A stretch of 64,000 nt of DNA from Bacillus sp. SD088 (GCF_017355205.1 NZ_JADIJK010000006.1:62001-126000); one strand, 5' to 3'. Positions 34,443 through 44,130 are shown, counted from the stretch's first letter. The notes: generated from the letters alone by a model not told the origin. Numbers and translations are program-made.

Positions 34443-35535
34443 GTATATCCCCTTTTTTCAATTTGAAATAGATACTTGTTCCCTTTCCTAATTCACTATC
34501 CGCCCAGATTTCTCCTTCGTGGGCTTCAATTATTTTTTTCGCAATTGATAATCCTAACCCACTCCCTCCAGTGGAGGAGTTCCTTGAAGCATCGGTACGA
34601 TAAAAGCTTTCAAAAATATAGGGAAGATCCTCATTGCTTATCCCGATTCCATTATCTTTTATTTCGACAAGGACATCTTCGTTACCAGATGTAAGCTGAA
34701 CGATGATCTCTTTCTGTTTGTCCATGTATTTCAAGCTATTTTGAATGAGATTGGTGACAACACGTTTCAATTTTTCTCGATCTGCTTCTACGAGATAGGA
34801 ATCGTCACTGTTAGCAGAAAGAATAGCTATTCCTTGTTCTTTCTCCAGGGTAAAGGTCAACTCATCAATAAAATCAGCAAAGAAATCATATAAATCCACT
34901 TGCTCGAAATGGAAGGGTAATTGTTTTACATCCAACTTCGAATATAAAAATAGTTCATCAATCAGTCCATCCATATCATTTGCTGTTTTATAAATGGTGT
35001 TCATATAACGCTCTAATTTCTCAGGGGTATTGGCGACACCATCTTGAATACCCTTCACATAACCTTTTATGGAAGTTAAAGGTGTTTTCAAATCATGAGA
35101 AATACTAGCAATCAATTCTTGACGATTTTGTTCATATTGCAATTGAGATTCCCGCGCTTCTTTGAGCTTGCGACGCATTGATTCAAAAGTGTTCGTCAAC
35201 TCGCCAAGTTCATCTTTTTTATCGGATTCTATCTGAAAATCTAAATTATCTTCACTAATTTTCTTGGCAGCAAGAGACAATTTCTGAATAGGCCTAATAA
35301 TACTTTTTGACATATAATACGATAATAATCCATTGGTAATGATGAGGACTAGCATTATGGCGATCATTCGAATACTTAAAAATAGAGATAAATCAGCCCC
35401 ACCGGGCTCGCCATTAAACAGAACAAACAATACATAGCCCAATATGATTTCAACTAAGAAGAAACCAATGATCGGAATTACAGTCATCCCGATATTGGAT
35501 AGAACTAACCGTTTCTTGATTGACAAGTCCCTCAC
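34420..35535 (-). CDS. Sensor histidine kinase
   Basis: A 371-residue membrane kinase. Two transmembrane helices (about 12-40 and 52-73) flank a very short extracellular loop of about a dozen residues, so sensing is probably within the membrane. HAMP follows, then the H-box SISHDLKTPL with His 147, the N-box NLIQNSLKY, and the G1/G2 boxes DNGIGI and GGSGLGLSI. It partners the overlapping response regulator. Small-loop kinases often respond to envelope stress or cell-wall antibiotics; that is an inference. Confidence 0.92.
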   Translation of the reverse strand: MRDLSIKKRLVLSNIGMTVIPIIGFFLVEIILGYVLFVLFNGEPGGADLSLFLSIRMIAIMLVLIITNGLLSYYMSKSIIRPIQKLSLAAKKISEDNLDFQIESDKKDELGELTNTFESMRRKLKEARESQLQYEQNRQELIASISHDLKTPLTSIKGYVKGIQDGVANTPEKLERYMNTIYKTANDMDGLIDELFLYSKLDVKQLPFHFEQVDLYDFFADFIDELTFTLEKEQGIAILSANSDDSYLVEADREKLKRVVTNLIQNSLKYMDKQKEIIVQLTSGNEDVLVEIKDNGIGISNEDLPYIFESFYRTDASRNSSTGGSGLGLSIAKKIIEAHEGEIWADSELGKGTSIYFKLKKGDIHAEDINH

Positions 35536-35560
35536 CTACCCTGAAATTTGTTGTCATGAT

Positions 35561-35806
35561 TTATCCCGATTTAACTAGCAGTGAGACCCCCGCTTCAAGA
35601 ATTCGAGGTGAAAACGAGTGGGGGACAACTGCCAGTAAATACCCGATTGGTTCAGGCCTGCAGGACGCAGGTCACAAAGGGCGTAGCGTACTAGTGCAGA
35701 GGAAGCGGCAGGACGTCGCGTTTGAGGCTGCCAACAGGATGTTGCGAATTTAGCCTTTGTTCCTTAACATTCAGTGGGGATGAAAAAACACTGAATGAAG
35801 TTTCAC
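35561..35806. repeat. Dispersed repeat family A, copy 1 (about 246 bp)
   Basis: Shares long blocks with 49784-49998. It begins with a compound hairpin: GCAGT...CCCCCGCT pairing with AGTGGGGG...ACTGC. It continues through TACCCGATTGGTTC, a CCTGCAGGACGCAGG hairpin and an AACAGGATGTTGCGAATTT segment. It ends in a CATTCAGTGGGGA / CACTGAATG palindrome followed by AAGTTTCAC. Relative to copy 2 it carries about 45 extra bases near 35690-35735. Frames across it look like spurious proteins. Confidence 0.75.
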
Positions 35807-35828
35807 TCTATTATAATATACTGATGTT

Positions 35829-35877
35829 AAAAAAACAGGCAGTACCAGTATTACTTACTGTGATGGCTCTGTTTTTT
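35829..35877 (-). terminator. Terminator of the small membrane-protein operon
   Basis: AAAAAACAG (35830-35838) and CTGTTTTTT (35869-35877) form the outer stem. It starts inside the last codons of the minus-strand gene and ends with a T-run on that strand. Confidence 0.65.
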
Positions 35878-36054
35878 GTGATCGATTATTGGTACGGCAA
35901 TGGCGCATAGGAGTGAGGTGAAATAGGGAAGAAATTTGATCCCCATTGGTTCATTCCACACCATCATGCCTAGTATGCCAATAAGGCTAGATAAGGCGAT
36001 GCCAATGATAAATCCTCCGATTAGTCCAACAATTACTGCTAAAAGTAGTCTCAT
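35851..36054 (-). CDS. Small two-helix membrane protein (DUF5957-like)
   Basis: A 67-residue protein with two hydrophobic helices, MRLLLAVIVGLIGGFIIGIA and FLPYFTSLLCAIAVPI, and a charged C-terminal tail. It resembles the small DUF5957 family of bacilli; that assignment is from memory of the pattern. Its ATG overlaps the stop of the upstream membrane gene by 4 bases (ATGA), showing translational coupling. Function is unknown. Confidence 0.65.
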   Translation of the reverse strand: MRLLLAVIVGLIGGFIIGIALSSLIGILGMMVWNEPMGIKFLPYFTSLLCAIAVPIIDHKKQSHHSK

Positions 36055-36473
36055 TTTCCAAACTTTCCTTTCTTATTATTTTTATGAAAGAGTAAATTCC
36101 ATGCTTTGATTACAATCAAACACGATAGCCCGAATAGTGAAATGGCGACCACAACATGCAGAGGACCGACCCAAGGGAAGGCGGTTCGCATATTGGCGGT
36201 AAAGTACATAAGGAATATCGAAACCAATATTCCAAAAAGCTGCCAGTATGCCCAACGTGGCAGAGCTCCGATAAAAGCAAAGAGCAGCATGAAAATCGGC
36301 AGATTAAAGCCAAATAAATGAACAAACATCATATGCTTCAACCAAGCTGCTGGATTCATAAAGATGGCCATTCCAGCCAGATACAATTGTATTAAGATAC
36401 ATAAGGTAAAAAGAATTGCTAAAATAAGATAAATTATTCGTCCAACGTGGACTCTCTTCTGAATTGCTTTCAT
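36051..36473 (-). CDS. Four-helix membrane protein (DUF6220-like)
   Basis: A 140-residue protein with four predicted membrane helices. Histidines appear in WLKHMMFVHLFGFNLPI and GPLHVVVAISLF, a pattern like cytochrome-b-type or DUF6220 proteins. Heme binding is only a possibility. It forms a two-gene operon with the downstream 67-residue protein. A minus-strand site, AGGAGGCAATT, precedes the ATG at 36473. Confidence 0.65.
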   Translation of the reverse strand: MKAIQKRVHVGRIIYLILAILFTLCILIQLYLAGMAIFMNPAAWLKHMMFVHLFGFNLPIFMLLFAFIGALPRWAYWQLFGILVSIFLMYFTANMRTAFPWVGPLHVVVAISLFGLSCLIVIKAWNLLFHKNNKKGKFGK

Positions 36474-36632
36474 ATGAATTGCCTCCTAGGTTTGATCTGT
36501 AACCATCATACGCGGCAATTCTAAATGACTTCTTATGGAATTCTTAAATTATTATTAAATAGGGAGAAGTTTTTTGTTTATTGAGGAGAGAAGTACGCAT
36601 TAACCTTTAAAGCGAAGCTGGAGATAAAGAAA

Positions 36633-36657
36633 CAGTGGGGATGAAAAATCCCCACTG
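36633..36657 (-). terminator. Terminator of fetAB
   Basis: CAGTGGGGA (36633-36641) and TCCCCACTG (36649-36657) form a perfect 9-bp stem. On the minus strand it is followed by TTTCTTT. The stem resembles the tail palindrome of repeat family A and may be derived from it. Confidence 0.75.
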
Positions 36658-36671
36658 AATAGTGATTGAAT

Positions 36672-37439
36672 TTAGCTATTATCTTGAAGCTGACCATCCA
36701 AAAACTGCATCCGTTTATTAAAGAGAGTGGGGTAGGATAAATAGCCAAGCAAAATGCTGGTTATCACTGCTGTCGTAAGAAGCAGAAAAAGAATGAGTAA
36801 TTGGAACATCACAGCCTGGACAGGATCAGCCCCCGCAATGATTTGTCCACTCATCATACCAGGAAGCTGTACCAGTCCAATTGTTTTTTGACTTTCGATA
36901 GTAGGAATCGTACTTGCCTGAATAGATGTAAGCAATTGTCTGTGAATCGCTTGTTTTGGCGTGCCACCTAGTGATAAGATCAATTCCGTTTCATCCTGGC
37001 GAGCAGCCATTTCCGCGGTGAACCTATTCAGGAAAAGGATTCCCAATACCATGGAGTTACCAATCACCATTCCACTAATGGGAATAATATATTGAGCAGT
37101 CGGGGGAGTAATATTCAAACCTAACAAAATACCTTGGGTCAATAGTTCAACAAAACTAAAAGTGACAACCAATTTCCAGGTGATACCTCGTATCGATGCC
37201 CCTTTTTTTCTGGCGTTTAGTGCGGCTGCCACGATCATTAGGGCGATCATCAATAAAATATAAAGAATATGTTCTGAATCAAAGACAAACTGGAGAAGAT
37301 ATCCGACTACAAGTAATTGAATGATCGAGCGTACGGTAGCAATCAATGTATCTTTTTCCAGCCCTAATTTAAATGCTTTTGATAAAATAAGCGGAATGAT
37401 GACAAAAGCAAGTGTCATTGCTAATGCAAGAAAACTCAT
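36672..37439 (-). CDS. fetB: FetB-type ABC permease (UPF0014)
   Basis: A 255-residue membrane protein with about seven helices. Family hallmarks include NARKKGA near residue 75, ISGMVIGNSMVLGILFLNRF, and LPGMMSGQIIAGADPVQAV near residue 195. In E. coli FetAB is linked to iron export and oxidative-stress tolerance. The gene overlaps fetA by 4 bases. It ends at the 36633 terminator. Confidence 0.88.
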   Translation of the reverse strand: MSFLALAMTLAFVIIPLILSKAFKLGLEKDTLIATVRSIIQLLVVGYLLQFVFDSEHILYILLMIALMIVAAALNARKKGASIRGITWKLVVTFSFVELLTQGILLGLNITPPTAQYIIPISGMVIGNSMVLGILFLNRFTAEMAARQDETELILSLGGTPKQAIHRQLLTSIQASTIPTIESQKTIGLVQLPGMMSGQIIAGADPVQAVMFQLLILFLLLTTAVITSILLGYLSYPTLFNKRMQFLDGQLQDNS

Positions 37440-38176
37440 TTTACTTCCCCCTTTACAAACTGTTTCACCCTATCGTTTTTGGGGGCATTTAATAGACTGC
37501 TTTCCCCTGTTTCCATTAATTGTCCATCCATCATCACCCAAGTGTAATCTCCAACCGTTAAAGCTTGTCTCAGATTATGGGTGATCCAAATAATGGTTGT
37601 CCCGTATTCCTGATTGATCCGTTTGATCAGTTTTTCAATATCCTCTTGTGAAACACGATCGAGGGAGGAAGTAATTTCATCCAATAATAATATCTTGGGG
37701 CGATTAACAAGGGTACGGGCAATGGATAGTTTTTGACGCTGCCCGCCCGATAAATCCTTACTGTTTCGATCTAAAAGCTCATTTGGCAATCCCACGATAT
37801 GCATGAATCGCTTTGCTTCTTCCTCGGCCATAACATTGCCTTGGAGTGTAGTAGGCAGAGCTAAGTTTTTTCGAACACTCCCGTGAATCATCGGTGCATT
37901 TTGCAATGCAATTCCGACATTACGGCGCAGTTCCACTTGGTCGTAATCATCAAGAGATCTCTCATGAATATATATTTCACCTGAACTTGGTGATTTCATT
38001 GCATTGCATAAGCGAAATAAGGTCGTTTTTCCAGCTCCCGATGGACCTACTAAAGTAGTGATCTTTCCTTTATAAAAATCCCCAGTAATATTTTTAAGAA
38101 TTTGAACATCATCAATAGTGTAATTTACGGATTCAAACCGAATCGCTGCTTGGTCATTTACATTCAAGCATTTCAC
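37436..38176 (-). CDS. fetA: FetA-type ABC transporter ATPase
   Basis: A 246-residue nucleotide-binding protein. Walker A is GPSGAGKTT, the signature is LSGGQRQ, Walker B is ILLLDEITS, and the H-loop is ITHNLRQ. The start is most likely GTG 38176 after AGAAGGGA; TTG 38167 is an alternative. With FetB it forms a two-component exporter. An inverted repeat, ATCTAT...ATAGAT (38222-38239), lies upstream and covers a minus-strand TATAAT, so regulated expression is plausible. Confidence 0.88.
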   Translation of the reverse strand: MKCLNVNDQAAIRFESVNYTIDDVQILKNITGDFYKGKITTLVGPSGAGKTTLFRLCNAMKSPSSGEIYIHERSLDDYDQVELRRNVGIALQNAPMIHGSVRKNLALPTTLQGNVMAEEEAKRFMHIVGLPNELLDRNSKDLSGGQRQKLSIARTLVNRPKILLLDEITSSLDRVSQEDIEKLIKRINQEYGTTIIWITHNLRQALTVGDYTWVMMDGQLMETGESSLLNAPKNDRVKQFVKGEVK

Positions 38177-38221
38177 TTTCCCTTCTTCTGTAGAACTTAT
38201 ATGTGTTATTGTTTTTCCATA

Positions 38222-38239
38222 ATCTATTATAATATAGAT
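38222..38239 (-). promoter_or_regulatory. Candidate fetAB promoter/operator
   Basis: ATCTAT (38222-38227) and ATAGAT (38234-38239) flank a six-base centre and include a minus-strand TATAAT -10 element. The cognate regulator is not known. Confidence 0.4.
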
Positions 38240-38345
38240 ATTAATGAATAAAAGCCTATCGACTATTAAGCGAAAGTGATAGTAAGTATTTTTTTAGCTA
38301 AAAAAAGAAGAATTATAGTAAAAAGAAAAACTGGAGGGCTGGAAA

Positions 38346-39212
38346 ATGAGAAGTGAAGCTGAATTAATGGAGACACTAATAGGGTTCGCAAAGAGCGATC
38401 CGCGCATTCGCCTCGTTACCTTAGAAGGCTCACGCACAAATTCAAATATTCCCCGTGATTCATTTCAAGATTTTGATCTTTCCTTTTTTGTGACAGATCT
38501 TGAATCTTTTACCGAAAATGACGATTGGTTGGATCAATTTGGAAAGCGTTTAATTATGCAGAAACCAGAAGATATGGAACTTTTTCCGCCAGAACTAGGA
38601 AACTGGTTCTCCTATCTTATGGTATTTGCAGATGGCCATAAAGTAGACCTGACGCTAATTCCTTTAGAGGAAGTCGAGGATTATTTTTCAAAAAGTGACG
38701 GGCTGGTAGAAATCCTTCTGGATAAAGATTCACTAGTCAAGCAAGATATACAGGCGAATGATCAGCAATATTGGATGAAACAACCAACAGCAAGGGAATT
38801 TGATGATTGCTGTAATGAATTTTGGATGGTTGCTACATATGTGGTGAAGGGATTAGCTAGAAAAGAAATCCTGTTTGCAATTGACCATTTACACGAAATT
38901 GCACGGCCAAATTTGTTAAGAATGATGTCCTGGCAAATTGGATTTAAGTATGGTTACAACTTCAGTCTGGGGAAAAACTATAAATTTATTAAGCAGTACC
39001 TTCCTGAAGAAGATTGGGAATTGCTTCTCTCAACATACTCACAACAGGGTTATCCAAACATGTGGCAATCCTTGTTTACTTGCTATCAGTTATTTAGGAA
39101 ATACGCTAAGCTTGTCGCCGGTGGTCTCGGATTCCCTTATCCAGAATACGATGCAGCGATTACTTCTTATACAGAAAAGATTTATCGGACATTGAATGAC
39201 AAAAGAAGCTGA
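38346..39212 (+). CDS. Aminoglycoside 6-adenylyltransferase-like (AadK/ANT(6) family)
   Basis: A 288-residue protein over the full length of ANT(6) streptomycin adenylyltransferases. The NTase motif is LEGSRTNSNIPRDSFQDFDL, and the later aspartate lies in KVDLTLIPLEE. The C-terminal helical domain includes FWMVATYVVKGLARKEILFA and FKYGYNFSLGKNYKFI. B. subtilis carries the chromosomal homologue aadK, giving low-level streptomycin resistance. GGAGGG lies upstream of ATG 38346. The terminator at 39290 follows. The actual drug spectrum is untested. Confidence 0.88.
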   Translation: MRSEAELMETLIGFAKSDPRIRLVTLEGSRTNSNIPRDSFQDFDLSFFVTDLESFTENDDWLDQFGKRLIMQKPEDMELFPPELGNWFSYLMVFADGHKVDLTLIPLEEVEDYFSKSDGLVEILLDKDSLVKQDIQANDQQYWMKQPTAREFDDCCNEFWMVATYVVKGLARKEILFAIDHLHEIARPNLLRMMSWQIGFKYGYNFSLGKNYKFIKQYLPEEDWELLLSTYSQQGYPNMWQSLFTCYQLFRKYAKLVAGGLGFPYPEYDAAITSYTEKIYRTLNDKRS

Positions 39213-39289
39213 AATGATCTTGAAACCAAGAGGCACTTATGATGATGGATTAAAAAATATAAATTAAATCCTCGAAAATAAAATATTGG

Positions 39290-39323
39290 AGCGATGGTGA
39301 TTATAGACTCATCATCGCTTTTT
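39290..39323 (+). terminator. Intrinsic terminator after aadK-like gene
   Basis: AGCGATGGTGA (39290-39300) pairs with TCATCATCGCT (39309-39319) with one G-U pair, followed by Ts. Confidence 0.85.
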
Positions 39324-39505
39324 GCGTAGGTAGGTAAAAATACCTAACGCTGAAAAAATATATTTTTCAACACGATTTATTGCATTAAGAAAATAAACAT
39401 TCCTACCGATAAATTAGTAGAACGATTTTTGGAGTTCGTGTCAAAGTCGTTTGATCAATAGATTCAATTGTTATAATTAAAATCAAGCAGTAGAAGGGGA
39501 CTAAA

Positions 39506-41263
39506 ATGAAGTTAACATCACTCTTACAGTTTCGATCGATTAAGTCGAAACTAATCATTACTATATTTCTTCTCTTAATCATCCCAATGTCTGTACTCGG
39601 TTACCTAAATTATCAAAAAAGTGCACGCAGTCTCGATGAATTAGGAAAAACGAATCTAAAAAATAGTGTAGAACAAACAATTGCATTGATTGAGACATTA
39701 AATAAGGAAGTGGAAGATGGAAATATTCTCTTGGAGGAAGCACAAGAGCGTGTGAAAATTGCGATGTTGGGAGAAATGAATGCTGATGGTACTCGCCCGA
39801 TCAATAACAATGTGGATTTAGGGGAGAATGGGTATATGTTTGCCAGTGATCAAAATGGAGTAGCTGTTGTAAATCCCAGCGTTGAGGGGCAAAATACTTT
39901 AGATTTAGAAGATGCAAATGGCAAGAAATTTGTACAAGAATATCTTGAAAAAGGTAAACATGGCGGAGGCTATACATATTACTATTATTCACTGCCAAGT
40001 GATCAAGATAAAATAGGTGAGAAGGTTGTTTATTCTAAAATAGATTCTAACTGGAATTGGGTAATCAGTGCAGGAGCTTATATGGAAGATTTCAATCAGC
40101 CTGCTAACGAAATCCTTGTCCTTATTATCATTGTCAATAGTATAACTATGGTTATTGGCGGAATTGTTATATTATTTTTGGCAAAGAGAATTGCGGGGCC
40201 CCTTTCAAAAGTGACTGATCAAATGAACGCTCTGGCTGAAGGTGATTTAACAAGAAAACCATTAAATATTAAAACAAAAGATGAAACGGGGAAATTAGCC
40301 AGTGCAATGAATCATCTACAAGATCGTCTCAAGGATATGATTAAAAATGTATCCGATACATCGGAAGTACTCTCAAGTCATAGTGAGGAATTAACACAAT
40401 CGGCCGTTGAAGTAAAAACGAGTTCAGAACAGGTTGTATCAACGATGCAAGAATTAGCCTCAGGTGCAGAGATACAAGCAACAAGCACAAGCGAAGTTTC
40501 ATCAGCGATGATCTCTCTTACAAATAAAGTAGAGGAAGCGAATAAAGAAGGAATGCAAATCCAAGCAAAGTCAAAGGATGTTCTGCATATAACGGCGGAA
40601 GGCAGTCAATTAATGAAAGCATCTAGTCAGCAAATGGAAAGTATTCATCAAATTGTTTTAGAATCCGTGAAAAAAGTCCAAGTGTTAGATCATCAATCGA
40701 AAGATATTTCGAAGCTTGTTTCTGTGATTAAAGATATTGCTGAGCAAACTAATTTGCTTGCTCTAAATGCCGCGATTGAAGCAGCAAGGGCAGGAGAACA
40801 TGGAAAAGGCTTTGCGGTTGTAGCTGATGAAGTGCGAAAATTGGCAGAGCAGGTAGCCATCTCATTAAAAGATATTGACAAAATTGTAAATGGAATCCAA
40901 AATGAAACATCCTTAGTTACTAGTTCATTGCAGGCTGGTTTTACAGAGGTAGAAAAAGGAACAACTCAAATTCAAGCAACAGATGCAATGCTTGATCAAA
41001 TAAGTGATGCCATGAAAGAGATGGTTCAAACTGTTGGCATTGTATCTACAAATCTCGCGAATATTGCTGAGGATACACAGCAAATGAACACTTCAGTTGA
41101 AGAGATTGCTGCTATATCCGAACAATCAGCCGCTGGGATCGAACAGACTTCAGCCTCCACAGAAGAAACAAGTAGCGCGATGGAAGAGGTAGCTGAGAGC
41201 TCTGAGCAACTAGCCAAATTGGCAGAGAAGCTCAATCAATTAGTTGGCCATTTTAAATTGTAA
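39506..41263 (+). CDS. Methyl-accepting chemotaxis protein with single Cache domain
   Basis: A 585-residue receptor. The first membrane helix lies at about 14-33. The extracellular part is a single Cache-2 domain, with [18 protein letters not shown] and [14 protein letters not shown]. The second helix (about 205-230) is followed by HAMP and the cytoplasmic coiled coil. The conserved tip is [20 protein letters not shown]. sCache_2 domains bind small organic acids; the ligand is not known. The orphan gene has no chemotaxis neighbours, and the terminator at 41291 follows. Confidence 0.92.
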   Translation: MKLTSLLQFRSIKSKLIITIFLLLIIPMSVLGYLNYQKSARSLDELGKTNLKNSVEQTIALIETLNKEVEDGNILLEEAQERVKIAMLGEMNADGTRPINNNVDLGENGYMFASDQNGVAVVNPSVEGQNTLDLEDANGKKFVQEYLEKGKHGGGYTYYYYSLPSDQDKIGEKVVYSKIDSNWNWVISAGAYMEDFNQPANEILVLIIIVNSITMVIGGIVILFLAKRIAGPLSKVTDQMNALAEGDLTRKPLNIKTKDETGKLASAMNHLQDRLKDMIKNVSDTSEVLSSHSEELTQSAVEVKTSSEQVVSTMQELASGAEIQATSTSEVSSAMISLTNKVEEANKEGMQIQAKSKDVLHITAEGSQLMKASSQQMESIHQIVLESVKKVQVLDHQSKDISKLVSVIKDIAEQTNLLALNAAIEAARAGEHGKGFAVVADEVRKLAEQVAISLKDIDKIVNGIQNETSLVTSSLQAGFTEVEKGTTQIQATDAMLDQISDAMKEMVQTVGIVSTNLANIAEDTQQMNTSVEEIAAISEQSAAGIEQTSASTEETSSAMEEVAESSEQLAKLAEKLNQLVGHFKL

Positions 41264-41290
41264 AATAGAGACAGACCCGGCAGTTTTTTA

Positions 41291-41337
41291 TAAAACCAAG
41301 TAAGGAAAAGATCTGTTGTTTTCCTCACTTGGTTTTA
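41291..41337 (+). terminator. Intrinsic terminator of the chemoreceptor gene
   Basis: TAAAACCAAGT (41291-41301) pairs with ACTTGGTTTTA (41327-41337), with an inner GAAAA/TTTTC pair. Confidence 0.85.
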
Positions 41338-41527
41338 TGCAATGATCTTCATAAGGATTAATCTGAGTAGGATGCTTCATTTATATTGATTTGTTGGATG
41401 CAATCATGGCGGTGGTTCTGTTGATTAAGTTAAATGAGAAATCGATTATAGTGATTCTTTGAAGTTAAGGGAATTATCCATAAAATAGAGGACCCAATGG
41501 GTGGTAAGATTGTAAGTGCCTGTCCCG

Positions 41528-41556
41528 ATACAGTGTGTTGGAGACAGACACTGTAT
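41528..41556. repeat. Palindrome with family C-like flank
   Basis: ATACAGTGT (41528-41536) and ACACTGTAT (41548-41556) flank a spacer. TGCCTGTCCCG just upstream resembles the family C core. Bases 41338-41649 contain no gene. Confidence 0.4.
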
Positions 41557-41649
41557 GATATTAAAAAAAATGAAAAACTAAGGTAGTCTAAATGAGGCGT
41601 TCCGTAGGTAAAAATCGTCCATTTCCGTGGGAGAAAAAAAGCAAATGAA

Positions 41650-42081
41650 TTATTTGGATGTGATGAACTTTAAAGCATCTATTTCCGTTTCCTGTTCAAT
41701 GGACCTAAGGGCTAATGATTTTAAAATTAAATTTTGCTTTTCTTGGCCTTTGACTAATTTTTCAAGCATCTCATCGTGCCGCTGTTGAGTTTCTGTTAAG
41801 CTAGAGACATCACTTTTTAACTCGGACACATCACTTTTTAAGCTAGAGACATCACTTTTTAGCTCGGACACATCACTTTTTAAGCTAAAGACATCACTTT
41901 TTAGCTCGGACACATCACTTTTTAAGTCAGAGACATCACTTTTTAGCTCGGATACATCACTTTTTAAGTCAGAGATATCGCCTTTCATCTCAGAAACATC
42001 TTTAATCAAATGATCCATTTTTGAATCGCGAATATCCAATCTTTCTACAATTTTATGCAACAAAATATTTGTCTCGTTCAT
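41650..42081 (-). CDS. Coiled-coil protein built of heptad repeats (SDVSELK units)
   Basis: A 143-residue, helix-forming protein. From about residue 35 to 95 it repeats the heptads SDVSELK, SDVSDLK and SDVSSLK about nine times; at DNA level this is a 21/42-base tandem array with small drift. The flanks MNETNILLHKIVERLDIRDS and LEKLVKGQEKQNLILKSLAL are also heptadic. It should form a long parallel coiled coil. ATG 42081 fits AAAGGATG better than the upstream GTG. Similar small proteins in bacilli have no known function. Repeat number is probably variable between strains. Confidence 0.75.
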   Translation of the reverse strand: MNETNILLHKIVERLDIRDSKMDHLIKDVSEMKGDISDLKSDVSELKSDVSDLKSDVSELKSDVFSLKSDVSELKSDVSSLKSDVSELKSDVSSLTETQQRHDEMLEKLVKGQEKQNLILKSLALRSIEQETEIDALKFITSK

Positions 42082-42297
42082 TGCTATCACATCCTTTCTA
42101 GGTATTTTTTAACATAATTACATCTAAATTATATCATATCATTTAGATTCGGAAAGAGATTTAACTAAGAATCATCGCGAGTTTTGATGAATCTTGTTGG
42201 AATGTGGAGTATGATTTTTTATCCTAAATGAAGCTTTGCTTATAGAAGTTGAGTCTTTGAAATGATATTCATTTTAAAAGAGAGGAGTGTTCCGATC

Positions 42298-42825
42298 ATG
42301 ACCACTCCTATTGTCCAACTGGAGGGTTATAACCTAAATTGGGAAAGTCAATTTGTCTGTGAGAAAGATAAAATAGTTGAGGCGATCGGGAAACAAATTT
42401 TAGGGATCGAACATATTGGAAGCACATCGATTAAAGGAATGGTAGCAAAACCTATTATTGACATCATGGTCGGTGTAAAAGATTTAAAATCAGTCGCGCA
42501 ATTTGTGAAACCACTTGAGAAAATTGAATTTGAATATGTACATAAACCCGAGTTAATAGATAGAAGGTTTTTTAGAAAGGGAGAATGGGGACAAGGAACT
42601 TGTCATTTACATATATGTGAGATGAGTGGGACCGAATGGAACGAAAAACTATCGTTTCGTGATTATCTGAGATCGAATCCGCAAGCGGCCAAAGAATATG
42701 CTTTATTAAAGAAAGAGCTGGCCTCTAGATATACAGATGATCGACCGACCTATACAAAGAAAAAAGAACCTTGTATTAGAAATGTAATTGAGATAGCTAA
42801 ACATGAAAACCTGCGCTGCACATAA
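42298..42825 (+). CDS. GrpB-family (UPF0157) protein, nucleotidyltransferase-like
   Basis: A 175-residue protein with the family signature IEHIGSTSIKGMVAKPIIDI near residue 38, an NTase-like GST...PIID pattern, and HLHICEMSGTEWNEKLSFRD. GrpB proteins are predicted nucleotidyltransferases without an assigned substrate. GAGAGGAG precedes ATG 42298; the upstream 12 codons lack a site. Confidence 0.85.
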   Translation: MTTPIVQLEGYNLNWESQFVCEKDKIVEAIGKQILGIEHIGSTSIKGMVAKPIIDIMVGVKDLKSVAQFVKPLEKIEFEYVHKPELIDRRFFRKGEWGQGTCHLHICEMSGTEWNEKLSFRDYLRSNPQAAKEYALLKKELASRYTDDRPTYTKKKEPCIRNVIEIAKHENLRCT

Positions 42826-42916
42826 ATCGGAGATGCATGAAGTGAAGCAAGGAATAAAATGCTACTTTAGTTCATGCGCAAGGAAGTTAAGAAGAAAGGC
42901 AAGGAGAGGAGTTTAA

Positions 42917-44128
42917 ATGGATAAATATAAGCTTTTAAAAGAAAGATTAACTCGATATCAACAAGAGCATTTGCTTTCCTTTTTTCATGAATTAAAGCTA
43001 GATGAGCAAGAAGCCTTACTTCAGCAAATTGAGGGGGTTGATTTGAATGAAGTAGAAGAAGCTTCTCGTCAATTAACTTCTCCAAGAGCAGAACATCAAC
43101 CGAAAATTATGCCTATTGGTTATGAAGCGATGGTGCACTTTCCCCCATTGAAAAGGGAAAGGTTAGAAGAACGAGGGCTTAACCGAATAAGGCAGGGGAA
43201 AGTGGCAGTGCTACTCCTTGCTGGAGGGCAAGGCACGCGATTAGGTCATGACGGACCAAAAGGAACGATCAGTTTAGGCGATTCATCTGAACAATCGCTT
43301 TTTGCATTACAAGCCAAGCGATTGCGTTTGATTGAAGAAAAAGCAGGTGCACAGATTCCTTGGTATATTATGACAAGCCCAAGTAATGACAAGGAAACGA
43401 AGGCTTTTTTTAAAAGGAATCATTATTTTCATTGTAACCCCAAACAAGTTCGTTTTTTTCAACAGGAATTAATGCCGACTTTAACTTTAGAAGGCAAACT
43501 GATTCTAGAGAGCCCAGCAACCATATCTATGGCGCCTAACGGCAACGGTGGCGTATTTTCTTCAATGAAATCAACTGGGGTATGGGAGGATATGAAAGAG
43601 AAGGAGATCGAATGGGTGTTTATGAATAATATTGATAATGCCCTTGTTCAAGTAGCAGACCCCGTGTTTATTGGATTTGCGGAGGAAAGTGGTGCGGCCA
43701 TTTCTAGTAAAGCTGTCAAAAAATGCGCTCCTGATGAAAAAGTAGGCCTGTTATGTCTAGCAGACGGGAGACCACATGTAGTGGAATACTCTGAGTTGAA
43801 CTTAGAGGAAGGGATAAATCATTCTCTTACTAATGCCAATATTGGTATCCATCTTTTTCACATGTCCTTCCTCGAAAAAGCAATGAACTATTCTCTCCCT
43901 TATCATTTTGCCCATAAGGTGATTCCGAAAGTAGATAAGTATGGCCGACGCATGCAAGCAAATTCACCCAATGGCTATAAATTGGAAAAGTTCTATTTCG
44001 ATGTGCTTCCGTTGGCTGAAAGCATGTCCGTCTTACAAGTAGAGCGGGAGCAGGAATTTGCCCCTATTAAGCAAAGGACTGGTGAAGATAGTTTGGAAAG
44101 TGCGAGGAAATTGATATTTCAAAAATAA
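42917..44128 (+). CDS. UDP-sugar pyrophosphorylase family (UDPGP type; UTP-sugar-1-P uridylyltransferase)
   Basis: A 403-residue protein of the eukaryote-like UDP-GlcNAc/UDP-Glc pyrophosphorylase family. The nucleotide-binding motif is LLLAGGQGTRLGHDGPKGT near residue 97. NGNGGVFSSM, NNIDNALV and NANIGIHLFHM are further family blocks. It would form a UDP-sugar and PPi from UTP and a sugar-1-phosphate. The preferred sugar (GlcNAc or Glc) is undetermined. AGGAGAGGAG precedes ATG 42917. Two hairpins follow. Confidence 0.85.
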   Translation: MDKYKLLKERLTRYQQEHLLSFFHELKLDEQEALLQQIEGVDLNEVEEASRQLTSPRAEHQPKIMPIGYEAMVHFPPLKRERLEERGLNRIRQGKVAVLLLAGGQGTRLGHDGPKGTISLGDSSEQSLFALQAKRLRLIEEKAGAQIPWYIMTSPSNDKETKAFFKRNHYFHCNPKQVRFFQQELMPTLTLEGKLILESPATISMAPNGNGGVFSSMKSTGVWEDMKEKEIEWVFMNNIDNALVQVADPVFIGFAEESGAAISSKAVKKCAPDEKVGLLCLADGRPHVVEYSELNLEEGINHSLTNANIGIHLFHMSFLEKAMNYSLPYHFAHKVIPKVDKYGRRMQANSPNGYKLEKFYFDVLPLAESMSVLQVEREQEFAPIKQRTGEDSLESARKLIFQK

Positions 44129-44130
44129 TA

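Noticed and set aside
35520..35753. Frame of 77 codons inside repeat family A (and its counterpart at 49764-49946)
   Set aside because: The frame runs through structured repeat sequence, lacks a ribosome site, and the two copies agree only because the DNA repeats.
41800..42000. Regular repeats that could suggest a CRISPR array
   Set aside because: They are contiguous 21/42-base coding repeats without spacers and encode a clean heptad coiled coil.
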